From assembly GCA_006226425.1 (NCBI GenBank), contig SBGX01000031.1, positions 186,001 through 250,000 on the forward strand: a stretch of DNA of 64,000 bases, written 5' to 3'. Positions 1 to 8,801 of this stretch are shown here, piece after piece. Within the stretch, counting starts at the first letter, position 1, and the number at the start of each line of letters is the position of its first letter. Source of the stretch: Bacteroidota bacterium (GTDB lineage Bacteria; Bacteroidota; Bacteroidia; Flavobacteriales_D; Crocinitomicaceae). The notes under the pieces were generated by a model. The model was not told the origin of the DNA. It did no database searches and saw only the letters and a list, made by a program, of their open reading frames with translations. The translations under genes were made by a program, and so were the position numbers.

Positions 1-1273
1 TATTTACGGGTGTATCCCAACTTCCGTTTTTCATCCGCGAGATAAAAATATCAAGGCCTCCGATACCTTTTCTTTTGTCCGAAGAAGAAGATACGAAGTA
101 CAAAGTCTCCGAATCCTGATGCAAGAAGGGACTTTTGTCCTTTCCTTCCGTATTCAGTACATCAACTGGACGTCCCTCCGACCATGCTCCGTCTGCATCC
201 CGGGTAGCCATGTAAATATCTTCCATTTGTGTATCCGGTCTCAGGGCCGTATAAAACAAGGTATTTCCATCGGCTGAAAGTGTCGGTTGTGCTTCCCATC
301 CGGTTTTTGTATTGATTCCTGGCCCCATATTTTCCAGTGGAGTCCATTCAAAATCATTCCCTCCGGTTCCCGAACGCTTAAATTCGGTGATGTAGAGATC
401 GCAATTCATGTAATCCCTCCCACTGACTGGCTCATTTTTACAGGCACAAATGATCATCTCTTTGTTATCTACAGACATGGTTGCCGCACCGTAGCTGGCA
501 AAGGAGCCATCATTAAATGGTTTCTTAAAGGGTTTTCCACGATCGAATTCAGCGTCCATATCCGTTCGTTCTGAAAAAGTGAACTCTTCCACCACATTGG
601 AAACCATATCTCCCAGATTTCGGCGGTCCAGTTTCCGGGTGTAGAACATCAACTCATTGTCCGGAGAAATCATTGGGAAATACTCGCCATCTGCCGTGCA
701 GACGTTCTTTACCATCACCGGGCTAAAGGGGACTTCCTTCGTTTTCAACTGTTGATCACTCTCCAATTGTTTGATCACGGCCTGTACATCCTGCAACTTT
801 TTGTCGTGATCTTCAGAATATCGTCCCATATCCGAATGATTGTAATTCAGGAATTGCTTGAAATAACTAATCGCTTCATCCACCTCATTCTGATTGTAAT
901 TGATGACTCCCAGATAATAGCTGCAATTGGCGTGATAATCGGAACAATGAGAAAGGGCTTCCTTCAGGAGGGCCTCTGCTTTCTTAAAACTCCGGTCTCC
1001 GGCGGCCTGATTCGGAATTTGACGTTCATAAAAAGATAAACCCTGATTATAGGCATACATCCCAAACTCGTAATAAGCCATGGCGTTATCCGGAGCCTCC
1101 TTCATGGCCTCTGAGAATTTCTCTGCTGCCAACTGAGGAGTACCGGCATTCTGTCCAGCCTGAATCAGTTTAAGAACTTTTTTGGGCGGGGCCAAACACG
1201 ATTCATCTTCTTCCTGTCCAAAACTACATAAGACCGATCCCAACGCCAGTAATGCAAGGTAAATTTTCCCCAT
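1..1273 (-). CDS. TPR and PD40 (WD40-like) repeat envelope protein, partial
   Basis: An open frame enters from the left edge and starts at the ATG at 1273; 424 residues are visible. Residues 1-20 form a signal peptide (MGKIYLALLALGS, then CSFGQ). Residues about 25-150 are helical and TPR-like (for example QLAAEKFSEAMKEAPDNAM). From about residue 185 there are PD40/TolB-type beta-propeller repeats: PMISPDNELMFYTRK, QPTLSADGNTLFYTA and SPFLHQDSETLYFVSS. In Bacteroidota this arrangement is usual for OmpA-family envelope proteins such as the T9SS-associated PorE, where a peptidoglycan-binding OmpA domain follows. Any such domain here lies outside the window, so the OmpA assignment is inference. 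The gene is divergent from the one at 1487. Confidence 0.85.
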   Translation of the reverse strand, partial: MGKIYLALLALGSVLCSFGQEEDESCLAPPKKVLKLIQAGQNAGTPQLAAEKFSEAMKEAPDNAMAYYEFGMYAYNQGLSFYERQIPNQAAGDRSFKKAEALLKEALSHCSDYHANCSYYLGVINYNQNEVDEAISYFKQFLNYNHSDMGRYSEDHDKKLQDVQAVIKQLESDQQLKTKEVPFSPVMVKNVCTADGEYFPMISPDNELMFYTRKLDRRNLGDMVSNVVEEFTFSERTDMDAEFDRGKPFKKPFNDGSFASYGAATMSVDNKEMIICACKNEPVSGRDYMNCDLYITEFKRSGTGGNDFEWTPLENMGPGINTKTGWEAQPTLSADGNTLFYTALRPDTQMEDIYMATRDADGAWSEGRPVDVLNTEGKDKSPFLHQDSETLYFVSSSSDKRKGIGGLDIFISRMKNGSWDTPVN

Positions 1274-1474
1274 TTATTTCGATTTTTTTCTGATTATTCT
1301 GTTCTATAACAAAAGTCGTACCCAATTAGATATAATACAAAATAACGGCTTTGGTTACGGGAAATTTTGCCCGAACTTTCTTTTTTTTAAACAGTAAATT
1401 GTGGGTAGATCGGCTTTTTTGATCCATTAGTCTTTTTTAACAGTGTGATGTCATGTCTTTTCAGGGGAAAATCG

Positions 1475-1482
1475 TAAACTTG
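1475..1482 (+). promoter_or_regulatory. Candidate -7 element (TAAACTTG)
   Basis: One mismatch from the Bacteroidota consensus TAnnTTTG. It ends four bases before the ATG at 1487, so the transcript would be leaderless or nearly so. I see no convincing -33 TTG. Confidence 0.35.
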
Positions 1483-1486
1483 TCCT

Positions 1487-2116
1487 ATGATGCGCGTACT
1501 ATTTCTTTCTTCAATACTCCTTCTGACTTCTGCCCTCTTCGGGCAGGAAAAAGACAGTGTGAGGCTGATCCAGCTTTCAGGAGTGGTGGTTTCAAGTGAC
1601 AGTCTGGAGCAATTGCCCTTTACCACCGTGTATGATCGGGGAAGTAAGCGCGGTACCGTGGCTGATTACTATGGTTTTTTCTCCATGGTAGTTTTTCCTG
1701 GAGATACACTCATGTTCAGCTACTACGGCTATAAAACAAGTTCTTTCATTGTGCCGGATACCCTGACCGACAATCGCTATTCGATCATCCACATGATGCA
1801 TCAGGACACCATTAATCTCCCTACAGTTACTGTTTATCCCTGGCCTTCCCGGGAAGACTTTGCACGTGCTTTCCTGGAAATGAAGCCTTACGATGATGCC
1901 TTGCGAAGAGCTCAAAAACAGCTTTCTGGAGAAAGTCTGGCCTTTGTGGCTGCCCGTATGTCCAGCGACGCATCACTATCAGCCGGCTGGGAACAAAATC
2001 AGCAAAATACCAGATTGTATACCATGGGGCAGTCTCCTGTGAACAATCTTCTGAATCCATACTCCTGGGCTTCGTTCATTCGATCCTGGAAAAATGGTGA
2101 ACTTGGCAGGCAATAG
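1487..2116 (+). CDS. Secreted carboxypeptidase-regulatory-like domain protein
   Basis: 209 residues. The signal peptide is MMRVLFLSSILLLTSALFGQ. Residues about 28-105 read as a CarboxypepD_reg-like (CNA-B type) beta sandwich: a RLIQLSGVVVSSDSLEQLPF opening, then TVADYYGFFSMVVFPGDTL and FSYYGYKTSSF. These are hallmarks of the domain that precedes many Bacteroidota TonB-dependent receptors, but here it stands alone with a C-terminal helical region of about 100 residues. Such stand-alone proteins are common and conserved in Bacteroidota, and their role is unknown. The stop codon lies one base before the next gene, so it is probably co-transcribed with the ABC importer and may be an envelope accessory to it; that link is inference. 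The tandem ATGs at 1487 and 1490 are both plausible starts. Confidence 0.8.
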   Translation: MMRVLFLSSILLLTSALFGQEKDSVRLIQLSGVVVSSDSLEQLPFTTVYDRGSKRGTVADYYGFFSMVVFPGDTLMFSYYGYKTSSFIVPDTLTDNRYSIIHMMHQDTINLPTVTVYPWPSREDFARAFLEMKPYDDALRRAQKQLSGESLAFVAARMSSDASLSAGWEQNQQNTRLYTMGQSPVNNLLNPYSWASFIRSWKNGELGRQ

Positions 2117-2117
2117 G

Positions 2118-3245
2118 ATGTTTTTGTTTTCGAAAACAAATCGTTTCTCTTCTTTTGGAAGCCTCCTGGCAATAATGCTCCTCTTTCTTTCCTGTCAGGG
2201 CAATTCTCCTGAACAGGCTCAAAAGCAACAAAGTAATTGCCAATATGCCAAGCATTTCCGACTGACGTCCTATGATCATTACAACAAACTGGAAATCATC
2301 AATCCGGACGATCCGGAGGAAATCAGTAGCTACCTGCTCCTCCCAAGGGGCCAAAAAGCACCAAAGGGAAATCACCTGCCGATCATTGAAACACCAGTCA
2401 ATCGCGCGATCGTCCTGAGTGCCACCAGCATCGGAATGATGGCAAAACTATCAGAATCAACGACGATTAGCGGAGTGTCATCTATGGAATACGTTTACGA
2501 TCCCCTTGTCAAAGAAGCTTTTAAACAGGGGAAAATCATGGAAGTCCCCTCCATCAACCAACTGAATCCGGAACGAGTCTATCGACAAGCTGAAATTCTT
2601 CTATACAATGGTTTTGGTCAAAAACCGGCCCAAGCTCAAAAGCTGGAACAACTAGGGGTTCACTGCCTGCCCATCTACGATTGGCGCGAAGCACATCCTC
2701 TTGGAAAGGCGGAATGGATTATTCTCTTTGGAGCCCTGACCGATCAATTGGAAGCCGCCCAAAATTACCTACAGGAAATTGAAGAAGCTTATAAAGGGTT
2801 AATTATTCAGTCCAAAAAGCTCCCCAAAGGCCCACGACTTCTATCTGGTTCCATCTATGGCGACCACTGGCACATGCCGGCTGCCGAAAGTTTCAACGCG
2901 GAACTATATGAACTTGCGGGAGCAAATTACAAGGCATACGTCAAACCGGGAAGTGGAAGTGCTGCCTACAACCTCGAAGAAGTTCTGGAGGGATGGCGAG
3001 ACGTCCCGGTATGGATCAACCCTCAATTCAAAAGCAAGCAGGAAATGCTTCAAAGCAACTCCAAATACGCCTATTTCAAGGCCTTTCAGGATGGGGAACT
3101 ATACTGCTATACCCATGACCCCAACCGCTTCTGGGAATACAGTGCCATTGAACCACATCACGTACTCTCTGATCTGATGCAAATCATCCATCGAGGGAAG
3201 ATTCCGGAAAAGAAACTGTATTTTTACCGGAAAATCAGTGAATAA
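2118..3245 (+). CDS. ABC transporter substrate-binding lipoprotein (BtuF/FecB-like)
   Basis: 375 residues from the ATG at 2118, one base after the preceding stop. An upstream in-frame ATG at 2094 would overlap the previous gene and put eight extra residues before the signal peptide. The lipobox LFLSC places the lipidated cysteine at residue 26. The body follows the class III (helical backbone) periplasmic binding protein pattern: RAIVLSATSIGMMAKL, then SGVSS, PERVYRQAEILLYNGFGQ and a long linking helix. Family members bind iron-siderophores, haem or cobalamin and deliver them to a FecCD permease. The permease and ATPase follow directly, so this is the capture component. The ligand cannot be read from sequence. 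Confidence 0.9.
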   Translation: MFLFSKTNRFSSFGSLLAIMLLFLSCQGNSPEQAQKQQSNCQYAKHFRLTSYDHYNKLEIINPDDPEEISSYLLLPRGQKAPKGNHLPIIETPVNRAIVLSATSIGMMAKLSESTTISGVSSMEYVYDPLVKEAFKQGKIMEVPSINQLNPERVYRQAEILLYNGFGQKPAQAQKLEQLGVHCLPIYDWREAHPLGKAEWIILFGALTDQLEAAQNYLQEIEEAYKGLIIQSKKLPKGPRLLSGSIYGDHWHMPAAESFNAELYELAGANYKAYVKPGSGSAAYNLEEVLEGWRDVPVWINPQFKSKQEMLQSNSKYAYFKAFQDGELYCYTHDPNRFWEYSAIEPHHVLSDLMQIIHRGKIPEKKLYFYRKISE

Positions 3246-3250
3246 CGTTC

Positions 3251-4234
3251 ATGCGAAGAAGCTATCTCTTTGCTTTATTGTCCGGTCTGTTGATCCTGTT
3301 GTTGCTTTTACATCTCTTCAACGGCTCCTGGGACTGGGATTTTAAGACTCTTTTGAAATCCCTGACTGATTTTGATATTTCCAATACTCAGGAAGTTATT
3401 TTCAGAGAAATTCGCTTTCCACGAACTGTGACAGCCATTTTGGCCGGAGCCGGATTGTCCATTGCCGGACTTCTCATGCAGACTTACTTCAACAATTCCC
3501 TGGCTGGTCCCTCGGTACTAGGAATTAGTTCAGGATCAAGTCTTTTTGTTGCCCTGGCAGTTCTTTCCGGGTGGGAACTCCTGAACACCGCTCACAGTCT
3601 TGTTTTTGCTGCCTTGATTGGTGCCTTTTTGTTCAGCTTGCTCATCCTGTTTTTCTCGGCTTTTGTACGCTCAGCGATCTCACTCCTACTTATTGGGATG
3701 ATGCTGGGAAGCTTCACCAGTGCTGTCATTCAGGTGATTCAATTAGGAACTCATGCCGAGCGCCTGAAGTCATATCTACTTTGGGGTTTTGGCTCCCTGC
3801 AGCAAAACAGTTTTGAACAACTAGGCCTTTTTTTCCTGGTCTTCCTGCTCGCTTGTGCCTCTCTGATCTTTCTCATCAAACCTCTGAACCTATTGGTTCT
3901 CGGTGAAAAACAAGCGCGAATTTTAGGAACAAACATCGCCCTGAATCGCATGATTCTAATTGCCGTGGCTTCCGTTTTTGCTGGTTTGATCACTGCTTAT
4001 TGCGGCCCAATTTCTTTCATTGGACTGGCCGTACCCAACGTTGTCCGGCAACTTTATCGGACCAAAGATCACCGCTATCTCCTGCTTGGATCAGCCCTTT
4101 TCGGGGCGATTACACTATTGATCTGTGACCTGGTAATCATTTATGTTGAACCCTTTCTGTTACTTCCGCTGAACGCGATTACAGCGCTAATTGGTGCTCC
4201 GGTAGTCGTCTGGATTATTTTGAAACGCTTTTGA
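3251..4234 (+). CDS. FecCD/BtuC-family ABC transporter permease
   Basis: 327 residues with about nine to ten hydrophobic segments, the usual length for this family. The diagnostic FecCD stretch GAGLSIAGLLMQTYFNN, followed by LAGPSVLGISSGSS, lies around residues 67-100. The cytoplasmic coupling region GLAVPNVVRQLYR lies around residue 258. It forms the inner-membrane channel for an iron-siderophore, haem or cobalamin complex. It begins five bases after the binding-protein gene. Its TGA overlaps the ATG of the ATPase gene (TGATG), which indicates translational coupling. No outer-membrane TonB receptor lies beside the operon, so the outer-membrane step must be encoded elsewhere. Confidence 0.93.
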   Translation: MRRSYLFALLSGLLILLLLLHLFNGSWDWDFKTLLKSLTDFDISNTQEVIFREIRFPRTVTAILAGAGLSIAGLLMQTYFNNSLAGPSVLGISSGSSLFVALAVLSGWELLNTAHSLVFAALIGAFLFSLLILFFSAFVRSAISLLLIGMMLGSFTSAVIQVIQLGTHAERLKSYLLWGFGSLQQNSFEQLGLFFLVFLLACASLIFLIKPLNLLVLGEKQARILGTNIALNRMILIAVASVFAGLITAYCGPISFIGLAVPNVVRQLYRTKDHRYLLLGSALFGAITLLICDLVIIYVEPFLLLPLNAITALIGAPVVVWIILKRF

Positions 4235-4968
4235 TGCTCCACTTTGCCAACGCACATATCGGTCACACTCATCTTCTCTGTCAAATTCCTGAGCTTGAAC
4301 TCGCGCAACAGGGCTTATATAGCCTGGTAGGAGCCAATGGAACGGGAAAGACAAGTCTTTTTCATTCCATCCTGAATGAAGTCCCCCTACTTCAGGGAAC
4401 TGTTCGTCTGGAAGGAAGGTCTATTCACGAAATGGATCGCCAGGAACGAGCCAGAACACTCGCTTTCGTTCCTTCACGTTTCAATGGGGTGCAGCACCTG
4501 AAAGGATGGGACTACGTCGCAATGGGCCGTGCTCCTCACACCAATTTTCTGGGGCAATTGAATCCTGAGGATCGTCAGCGCGTTGATCAGGTATTTGATC
4601 AACTAACTATTTCGTACTTAAAAGATCAGGATACGAGCCAAATGAGTGACGGTGAACGTCAAATTTTATCCATTGCCCAGGCCATTGTTCAGGAAGCCCC
4701 ACTTATTCTACTCGATGAGCCAACGGCTTACCTGGATTACCCCAATCGTATTCGCGTCCTGGAAACCCTGGCACAAATGGCTCAAAAAGAAAACAGGTGT
4801 ATCATCCAGTCTACGCACGACCTGGAACTCGCTTTATGCTATTCCGAACATTTTTTAGTCCTCCGGAACAAACAACTCAAGTTGCTTTCAAATCAACCGA
4901 TTCCACTTCAACGAGAAACACTTCTGCAAGAGGCTTTTGGAACTGATTTTAGTTCCCCAAAACACTAA
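4234..4968 (+). CDS. ABC transporter ATP-binding protein (FecE/BtuD-like)
   Basis: 244 residues. Visible motifs are Walker A GANGTGKT at 33-40, signature MSDGERQ at about 137-143 and Walker B LILLDEP ending at about 163, with a switch histidine in STHDLELAL. The signature serine is followed by D instead of the canonical G (MSDGE for LSGGQ), as in many family members. I start at the ATG at 4234, which overlaps the permease stop by one base, rather than the TTG one codon upstream. The protein powers the importer encoded by the two preceding genes. Its stop codon directly abuts the stop of the convergent gene on the other strand. Confidence 0.93.
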   Translation: MLHFANAHIGHTHLLCQIPELELAQQGLYSLVGANGTGKTSLFHSILNEVPLLQGTVRLEGRSIHEMDRQERARTLAFVPSRFNGVQHLKGWDYVAMGRAPHTNFLGQLNPEDRQRVDQVFDQLTISYLKDQDTSQMSDGERQILSIAQAIVQEAPLILLDEPTAYLDYPNRIRVLETLAQMAQKENRCIIQSTHDLELALCYSEHFLVLRNKQLKLLSNQPIPLQRETLLQEAFGTDFSSPKH

Positions 4969-7638
4969 TTATTGTTTCAGCATCTTCTTCGTGATTCCTG
5001 CCTGTCCATCCACGACCAGTTGATAACTGTAGACGCCTTCACTCAGATTTTGTCCAAAGACACGGATGCTTCCATTCCCCCGATCTTTAACGATCACCTC
5101 CTTGATCATCAGGCCCTGCTGATTGAAAAAGCGCATTTTGGCCTCCTGAATTAACTCCGGAATAAAATAACTGATTTCCGTGGACTCCGCAAAGGGATTC
5201 GGAACATTTTGCGAGAGTGTCACCACCTGATCGTTGACCAATTCCAATTCCATGGCCACTTTGATCTTGTCCTGCGTCTCCGAATCATTTTGCTGGATCA
5301 TTCCCTGATTCATGCTACACAGGTTTGGGAAAGCATTTGCCAGGCAGTTTTCTAACAGGGTTAAACGTGCGTTTAGGTCGTTGATCAAGGAATCTTTTTC
5401 TTGAATTTCAACTTGTTGATTGTCGATTGCGGTTTGCTGATCATCAATTTCATCTTGTTGTTCCTGAATGGCTTGTGTTAAGATGGCAATGAAACCGTCA
5501 TAATTCAAGGATTTGTACGGATGGGCTGGCTCTATCTGATTACCCAGACTATCATACTCGGGTGCTTTTAAAGACTCAATGACCAAATCCGGAAGAATCT
5601 GTTCTACCTCCTGGGCCACAAAACCGTAATGCTTTCCTGATGCGAATCTAAAGCCATCATTGTTTAGGGTATCAAAGTAAAAGGACACCGGATTGAGCTG
5701 ATCAACGAGAGACTTTCCATTCAGAATGGGGTTTACATCCGTTTTATAGTTTTGATCAGAAAGCGTCAATGTTCCGTTTTGTAGCGAGATAACCCCTGTG
5801 ACATAAACATTTCCATCGAAATAGCCTGCGAAATCAGTAGCTCCCGTTCCTTGTGTGCCAGCTCGTATCCCATAGTTGGCTAGCGTACCACCGTTTCCCT
5901 GAAATCTGCCTCCAAAAGCTTCCAAGGCGTTCCCGCTGGTAACGGCCCAGATTCCATAGTTTCTGACTGTCGCACTATTGTTTGTTAGGGCTCCAGCAGT
6001 CACGAAACAACCAAAATTTTCCGAACTTGAACCAGAAGCATCACCGTTAAAAGCGACCGATCGACCGGAGTTATAGTTCGTTCCTGTCACGGAGCACACA
6101 GAGATTACACCTTCATTTCTATTTGTCCCGTCAGATGCAGAAACATTCAAGCCAGTTACAAAAGCACCATCTGCTACTTCCACATCAATTCCTGTTGTTC
6201 TTAGAGTTCCACTATTAACATCAAGCGTCATCCCATTGATTGTACTTCCGTTTTGAACCAAAATCTCCGCACCCGATTTATTTGGAGCGGCAGTAGAAAT
6301 ATGTTCGGCCCGGATAACCGCTGGTGCTGCGTCCTGAAAACCTGTACCTGGATTGTCCACTAATAAATGAAGTTTGGCAAGGGGATTGACATTTTGATCA
6401 ATTCCAATTCCAATCCGATTCACGTTGGATGCAAAAGAGGTACCGTTCCCATTATCAGTAAATAGGATTGTTCCTCCATTCAAAGGAACTTCTCGATTTG
6501 AATAAAGTTCTCCCGGGTTCCCAGCTTCACCAAAGCGCTGTCCGAAAACAACATCTCCTGCATTTGCACCAGCAGAAGCAATGGATACCCCATTGCTCGC
6601 CGTGCCTACAATTCCGCTATTTTGATTTACATAGATCACATTGCCATTTTGATCTACCGCCAATACCCCAATTCCAGGGTTCGCAACCGTTGCACTTGTG
6701 GATGGAAGATTGACCAGGCGTAAACCACTTGGAGTAGCGTCGGGACCTGTGCCAGTTAAAACGCTTTCGATACTAAAGCGATTTGAAAGAACTGGATCCC
6801 CCTGACCGATGTAAGTTCTACCTCCCGGAACTATTTTCATAGCTCTTGTTGGAACACCAGTTTTTACTCCTGCATCAGGAATATAATAGCGAATAGGTCG
6901 ATCCTCATGCTGTATGATTCTATATTCTCCATTTACATCTATCCCTATCACGGTTCCGTCTAGTGCTCCGCTACCAACATTGTCAATTCCGTCTGTAGTT
7001 GTACCATCATAACTAAATCGGATACGTACGTTGGAAGCTCCTGTAACGTGATGCAAATGCAATCTATCTTGTGGATTGAAAGTCTCTGGCAAATCATCCC
7101 CAAAAGCAGTACGCCCATTCGCTCCACCATTTCCATCATTTCTAACCAGCATTCTTAATCCAGTAGCCAATGTCGGACCACCTGTAATTACTCCAAAAAT
7201 AGCATTGTCGCTTTCCGTCTCTATAAATACATTGTTATTTGTCCTTGTATAAAAGCTTGCTCTCGGAACTCCCCCTGTCTCCATTCGCCAGGCATTTAAG
7301 GTGGCTGCAGGACCATCGGTTCGGAAGACTTCGCCGTTATTATATCCATTTCCATCAATATGCATCAATGAAAGCGGATTGTTAAAATTAAGGCCTAAGG
7401 CAAAAGATCCGGTGTTTGTTAGTGAAATGCGCTGGAGGCTGTTGGTGAAGAAGTTGATTGGAAGATTATAATTGTTCCTAATATCAAGGTTTCTTGCTCC
7501 TCCTGGACCTGCACCACTCCATCCAAGAAAAGGAGTTCCTCCAGCGGGTGATAAATTTGTTGGTGTTGTAACTTGTGCGTTTGCTATTGTTCCCAACACT
7601 ATTGAAACAATCGCACCAGCGAATACTGATTTTTTCAT
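4969..7638 (-). CDS. Secreted protein with S74 intramolecular chaperone and type A T9SS sorting domain
   Basis: 889 residues. The signal peptide is MKKSVFAGAIVSIVLGTIANA. Residues about 22-620 are a long glycine- and asparagine-rich, beta-rich region typical of fibre-like proteins. At 626 a Peptidase_S74 domain begins with LSDQNYKTDVNPI. Ser627 and Lys632 match the serine-lysine pair used for autocleavage in phage tail-spike chaperones. HYGFVAQEVEQILPDLV and YKSLNYDGFIAILTQA are also diagnostic. A coiled coil (about 720-770, QQDEIDDQQ and following) could trimerise it. Residues about 803-889 are a Por sorting domain (NVPNPF, ISYFIPE, LSEGVYSYQLVVDG). If cleavage occurs as in phage, the sorting domain would leave with the chaperone. 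It lies three bases after the upstream gene on this strand, so the two are probably one operon. Confidence 0.9.
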   Translation of the reverse strand: MKKSVFAGAIVSIVLGTIANAQVTTPTNLSPAGGTPFLGWSGAGPGGARNLDIRNNYNLPINFFTNSLQRISLTNTGSFALGLNFNNPLSLMHIDGNGYNNGEVFRTDGPAATLNAWRMETGGVPRASFYTRTNNNVFIETESDNAIFGVITGGPTLATGLRMLVRNDGNGGANGRTAFGDDLPETFNPQDRLHLHHVTGASNVRIRFSYDGTTTDGIDNVGSGALDGTVIGIDVNGEYRIIQHEDRPIRYYIPDAGVKTGVPTRAMKIVPGGRTYIGQGDPVLSNRFSIESVLTGTGPDATPSGLRLVNLPSTSATVANPGIGVLAVDQNGNVIYVNQNSGIVGTASNGVSIASAGANAGDVVFGQRFGEAGNPGELYSNREVPLNGGTILFTDNGNGTSFASNVNRIGIGIDQNVNPLAKLHLLVDNPGTGFQDAAPAVIRAEHISTAAPNKSGAEILVQNGSTINGMTLDVNSGTLRTTGIDVEVADGAFVTGLNVSASDGTNRNEGVISVCSVTGTNYNSGRSVAFNGDASGSSSENFGCFVTAGALTNNSATVRNYGIWAVTSGNALEAFGGRFQGNGGTLANYGIRAGTQGTGATDFAGYFDGNVYVTGVISLQNGTLTLSDQNYKTDVNPILNGKSLVDQLNPVSFYFDTLNNDGFRFASGKHYGFVAQEVEQILPDLVIESLKAPEYDSLGNQIEPAHPYKSLNYDGFIAILTQAIQEQQDEIDDQQTAIDNQQVEIQEKDSLINDLNARLTLLENCLANAFPNLCSMNQGMIQQNDSETQDKIKVAMELELVNDQVVTLSQNVPNPFAESTEISYFIPELIQEAKMRFFNQQGLMIKEVIVKDRGNGSIRVFGQNLSEGVYSYQLVVDGQAGITKKMLKQ

Positions 7639-7641
7639 GTC

Positions 7642-8658
7642 TTATTGCTTTAAAAGTTTATACATGAATTGATTATTTTGCGAATTGATTTTAACAAAGA
7701 GTAAACCATTGTTATATTGGCTAATGTCCAGTTTTAAATTCTTTGCATTCACATTTTCTTCGGCATAAAGTAACTTCCCTACGGCATTGTATAACTCTAT
7801 ATCGAAAGTCTTTTCCAAATTGCTAATAATTGTAACAAAATCATTAGCTGGATTAGGATAAAACGAGAACTGATTTTTAATATCGTATTCCTCGATAGAA
7901 GCCGTGCAAGGCAAGGCATCGATGCCTCCATTACAAAGACTTGAATCAGTACTTATACAAACATCATCAATCAAATAGTAGCTTAAATAATTTATACAGC
8001 TACCACAATTAAGAGTTGTTGTATCTGTGTTGGCATCATCAAAAAAGTTGCCTACCATCAAATATTGGTAAGCAGAATCAGCCACAATACTGCCTGAAAC
8101 CCTTGTCCAATTAACAGTGTCGCTAATTATTGTAGCAGAACGCAGATGAGCAAAGTTATTAATGGGAGCAGGATTAGAAGTAGTATGTGAAACGGTAGAT
8201 AATCGCATTCCTATATTATTGGATGGGTTATCACTATTATCGTTAAATCCTCCCCTTACAGTGTAAAAAGAAAGATAATATTTTTGCCCAATTACCAAAG
8301 TTTGACCTAACTGTACGCCAATATGCTCTCTTTCGTTTGCAACTGTTTGACTCCATGTTACCAATCCCATATATCCACCACAATTTCGATGGTCAGGTTG
8401 ATAAATAAAAAAACTATTTGGAACACTCATTGTATTGGCAGGGGCACAAGCATTGAAGTAGTCGGGCGTAAAACCACTGGTACAATATTTACTCCAACCA
8501 GTGCAAAAATCTACTTGGTCGCCTGTGGTAGGACAGTCAGTATTTTGATTGAATCCAAAATTAGGAACCAAATTCTGCCCCAACAAGCTTACATTGAACC
8601 AGAAACAAAGTAAAAAGAAAAGCGTTTTTTTCACGGCAAAAGGTTTAAGTATCATCAT
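7642..8658 (-). CDS. Secreted protein with type A T9SS sorting domain
   Basis: About 338 residues from the ATG at 8658. ATG 8655 and GTG 8634 are also possible, and the ATG at 8700 would place a second hydrophobic stretch before the signal. The signal peptide is KKTLFFLLCFWFNVSLLGQ. The N-terminal domain (NLVPNFGF, CTGWSKYC, PDYFNAC, YMGLVTW, REHIGVQL and GQKYYLSFYTV) matches the jelly-roll-like module often found at the N-terminus of Bacteroidota gliding/OmpA-type proteins. The C-terminal 80 residues are a Por sorting domain (FSFYPNPANDFV, ELYNAVGKLL, YKLLKQ). Base composition is lower in GC than its neighbours (7681-7740 has 16 G/C in 60 bases), which suggests recent acquisition or fast divergence. 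The passenger function is unknown. Confidence 0.87.
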   Translation of the reverse strand: MMILKPFAVKKTLFFLLCFWFNVSLLGQNLVPNFGFNQNTDCPTTGDQVDFCTGWSKYCTSGFTPDYFNACAPANTMSVPNSFFIYQPDHRNCGGYMGLVTWSQTVANEREHIGVQLGQTLVIGQKYYLSFYTVRGGFNDNSDNPSNNIGMRLSTVSHTTSNPAPINNFAHLRSATIISDTVNWTRVSGSIVADSAYQYLMVGNFFDDANTDTTTLNCGSCINYLSYYLIDDVCISTDSSLCNGGIDALPCTASIEEYDIKNQFSFYPNPANDFVTIISNLEKTFDIELYNAVGKLLYAEENVNAKNLKLDISQYNNGLLFVKINSQNNQFMYKLLKQ

Positions 8659-8801
8659 GAAAGATACAAAAAAGCAAGACCAAAGCCAAGAATTTAACAA
8701 AAGGAAGATTGCCTACACCAGATTGCCCTTTGCGGCTTTCGTGCACAGAAAAAATGATCAAAAAAATTGCTCGAACCGTTCAGTCCAAAATAAGTAACAG
8801 C
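8659..8801. other. Intergenic region, nothing recognised
   Basis: 143 bases between two minus-strand genes. I see no terminator hairpin, no clear TAnnTTTG element on the minus strand and no credible small ORF. Confidence 0.5.

Noticed and set aside
1387-1626. Minus-strand open frame of 79 codons
   Set aside because: It overlaps a real gene with signal peptide and domain on the other strand, and has no family features.
4234-4968. Assigning the ABC importer to cobalamin (btuFCD) specifically
   Set aside because: No residue or neighbour (cob genes, B12 riboswitch) separates it from siderophore or haem importers.
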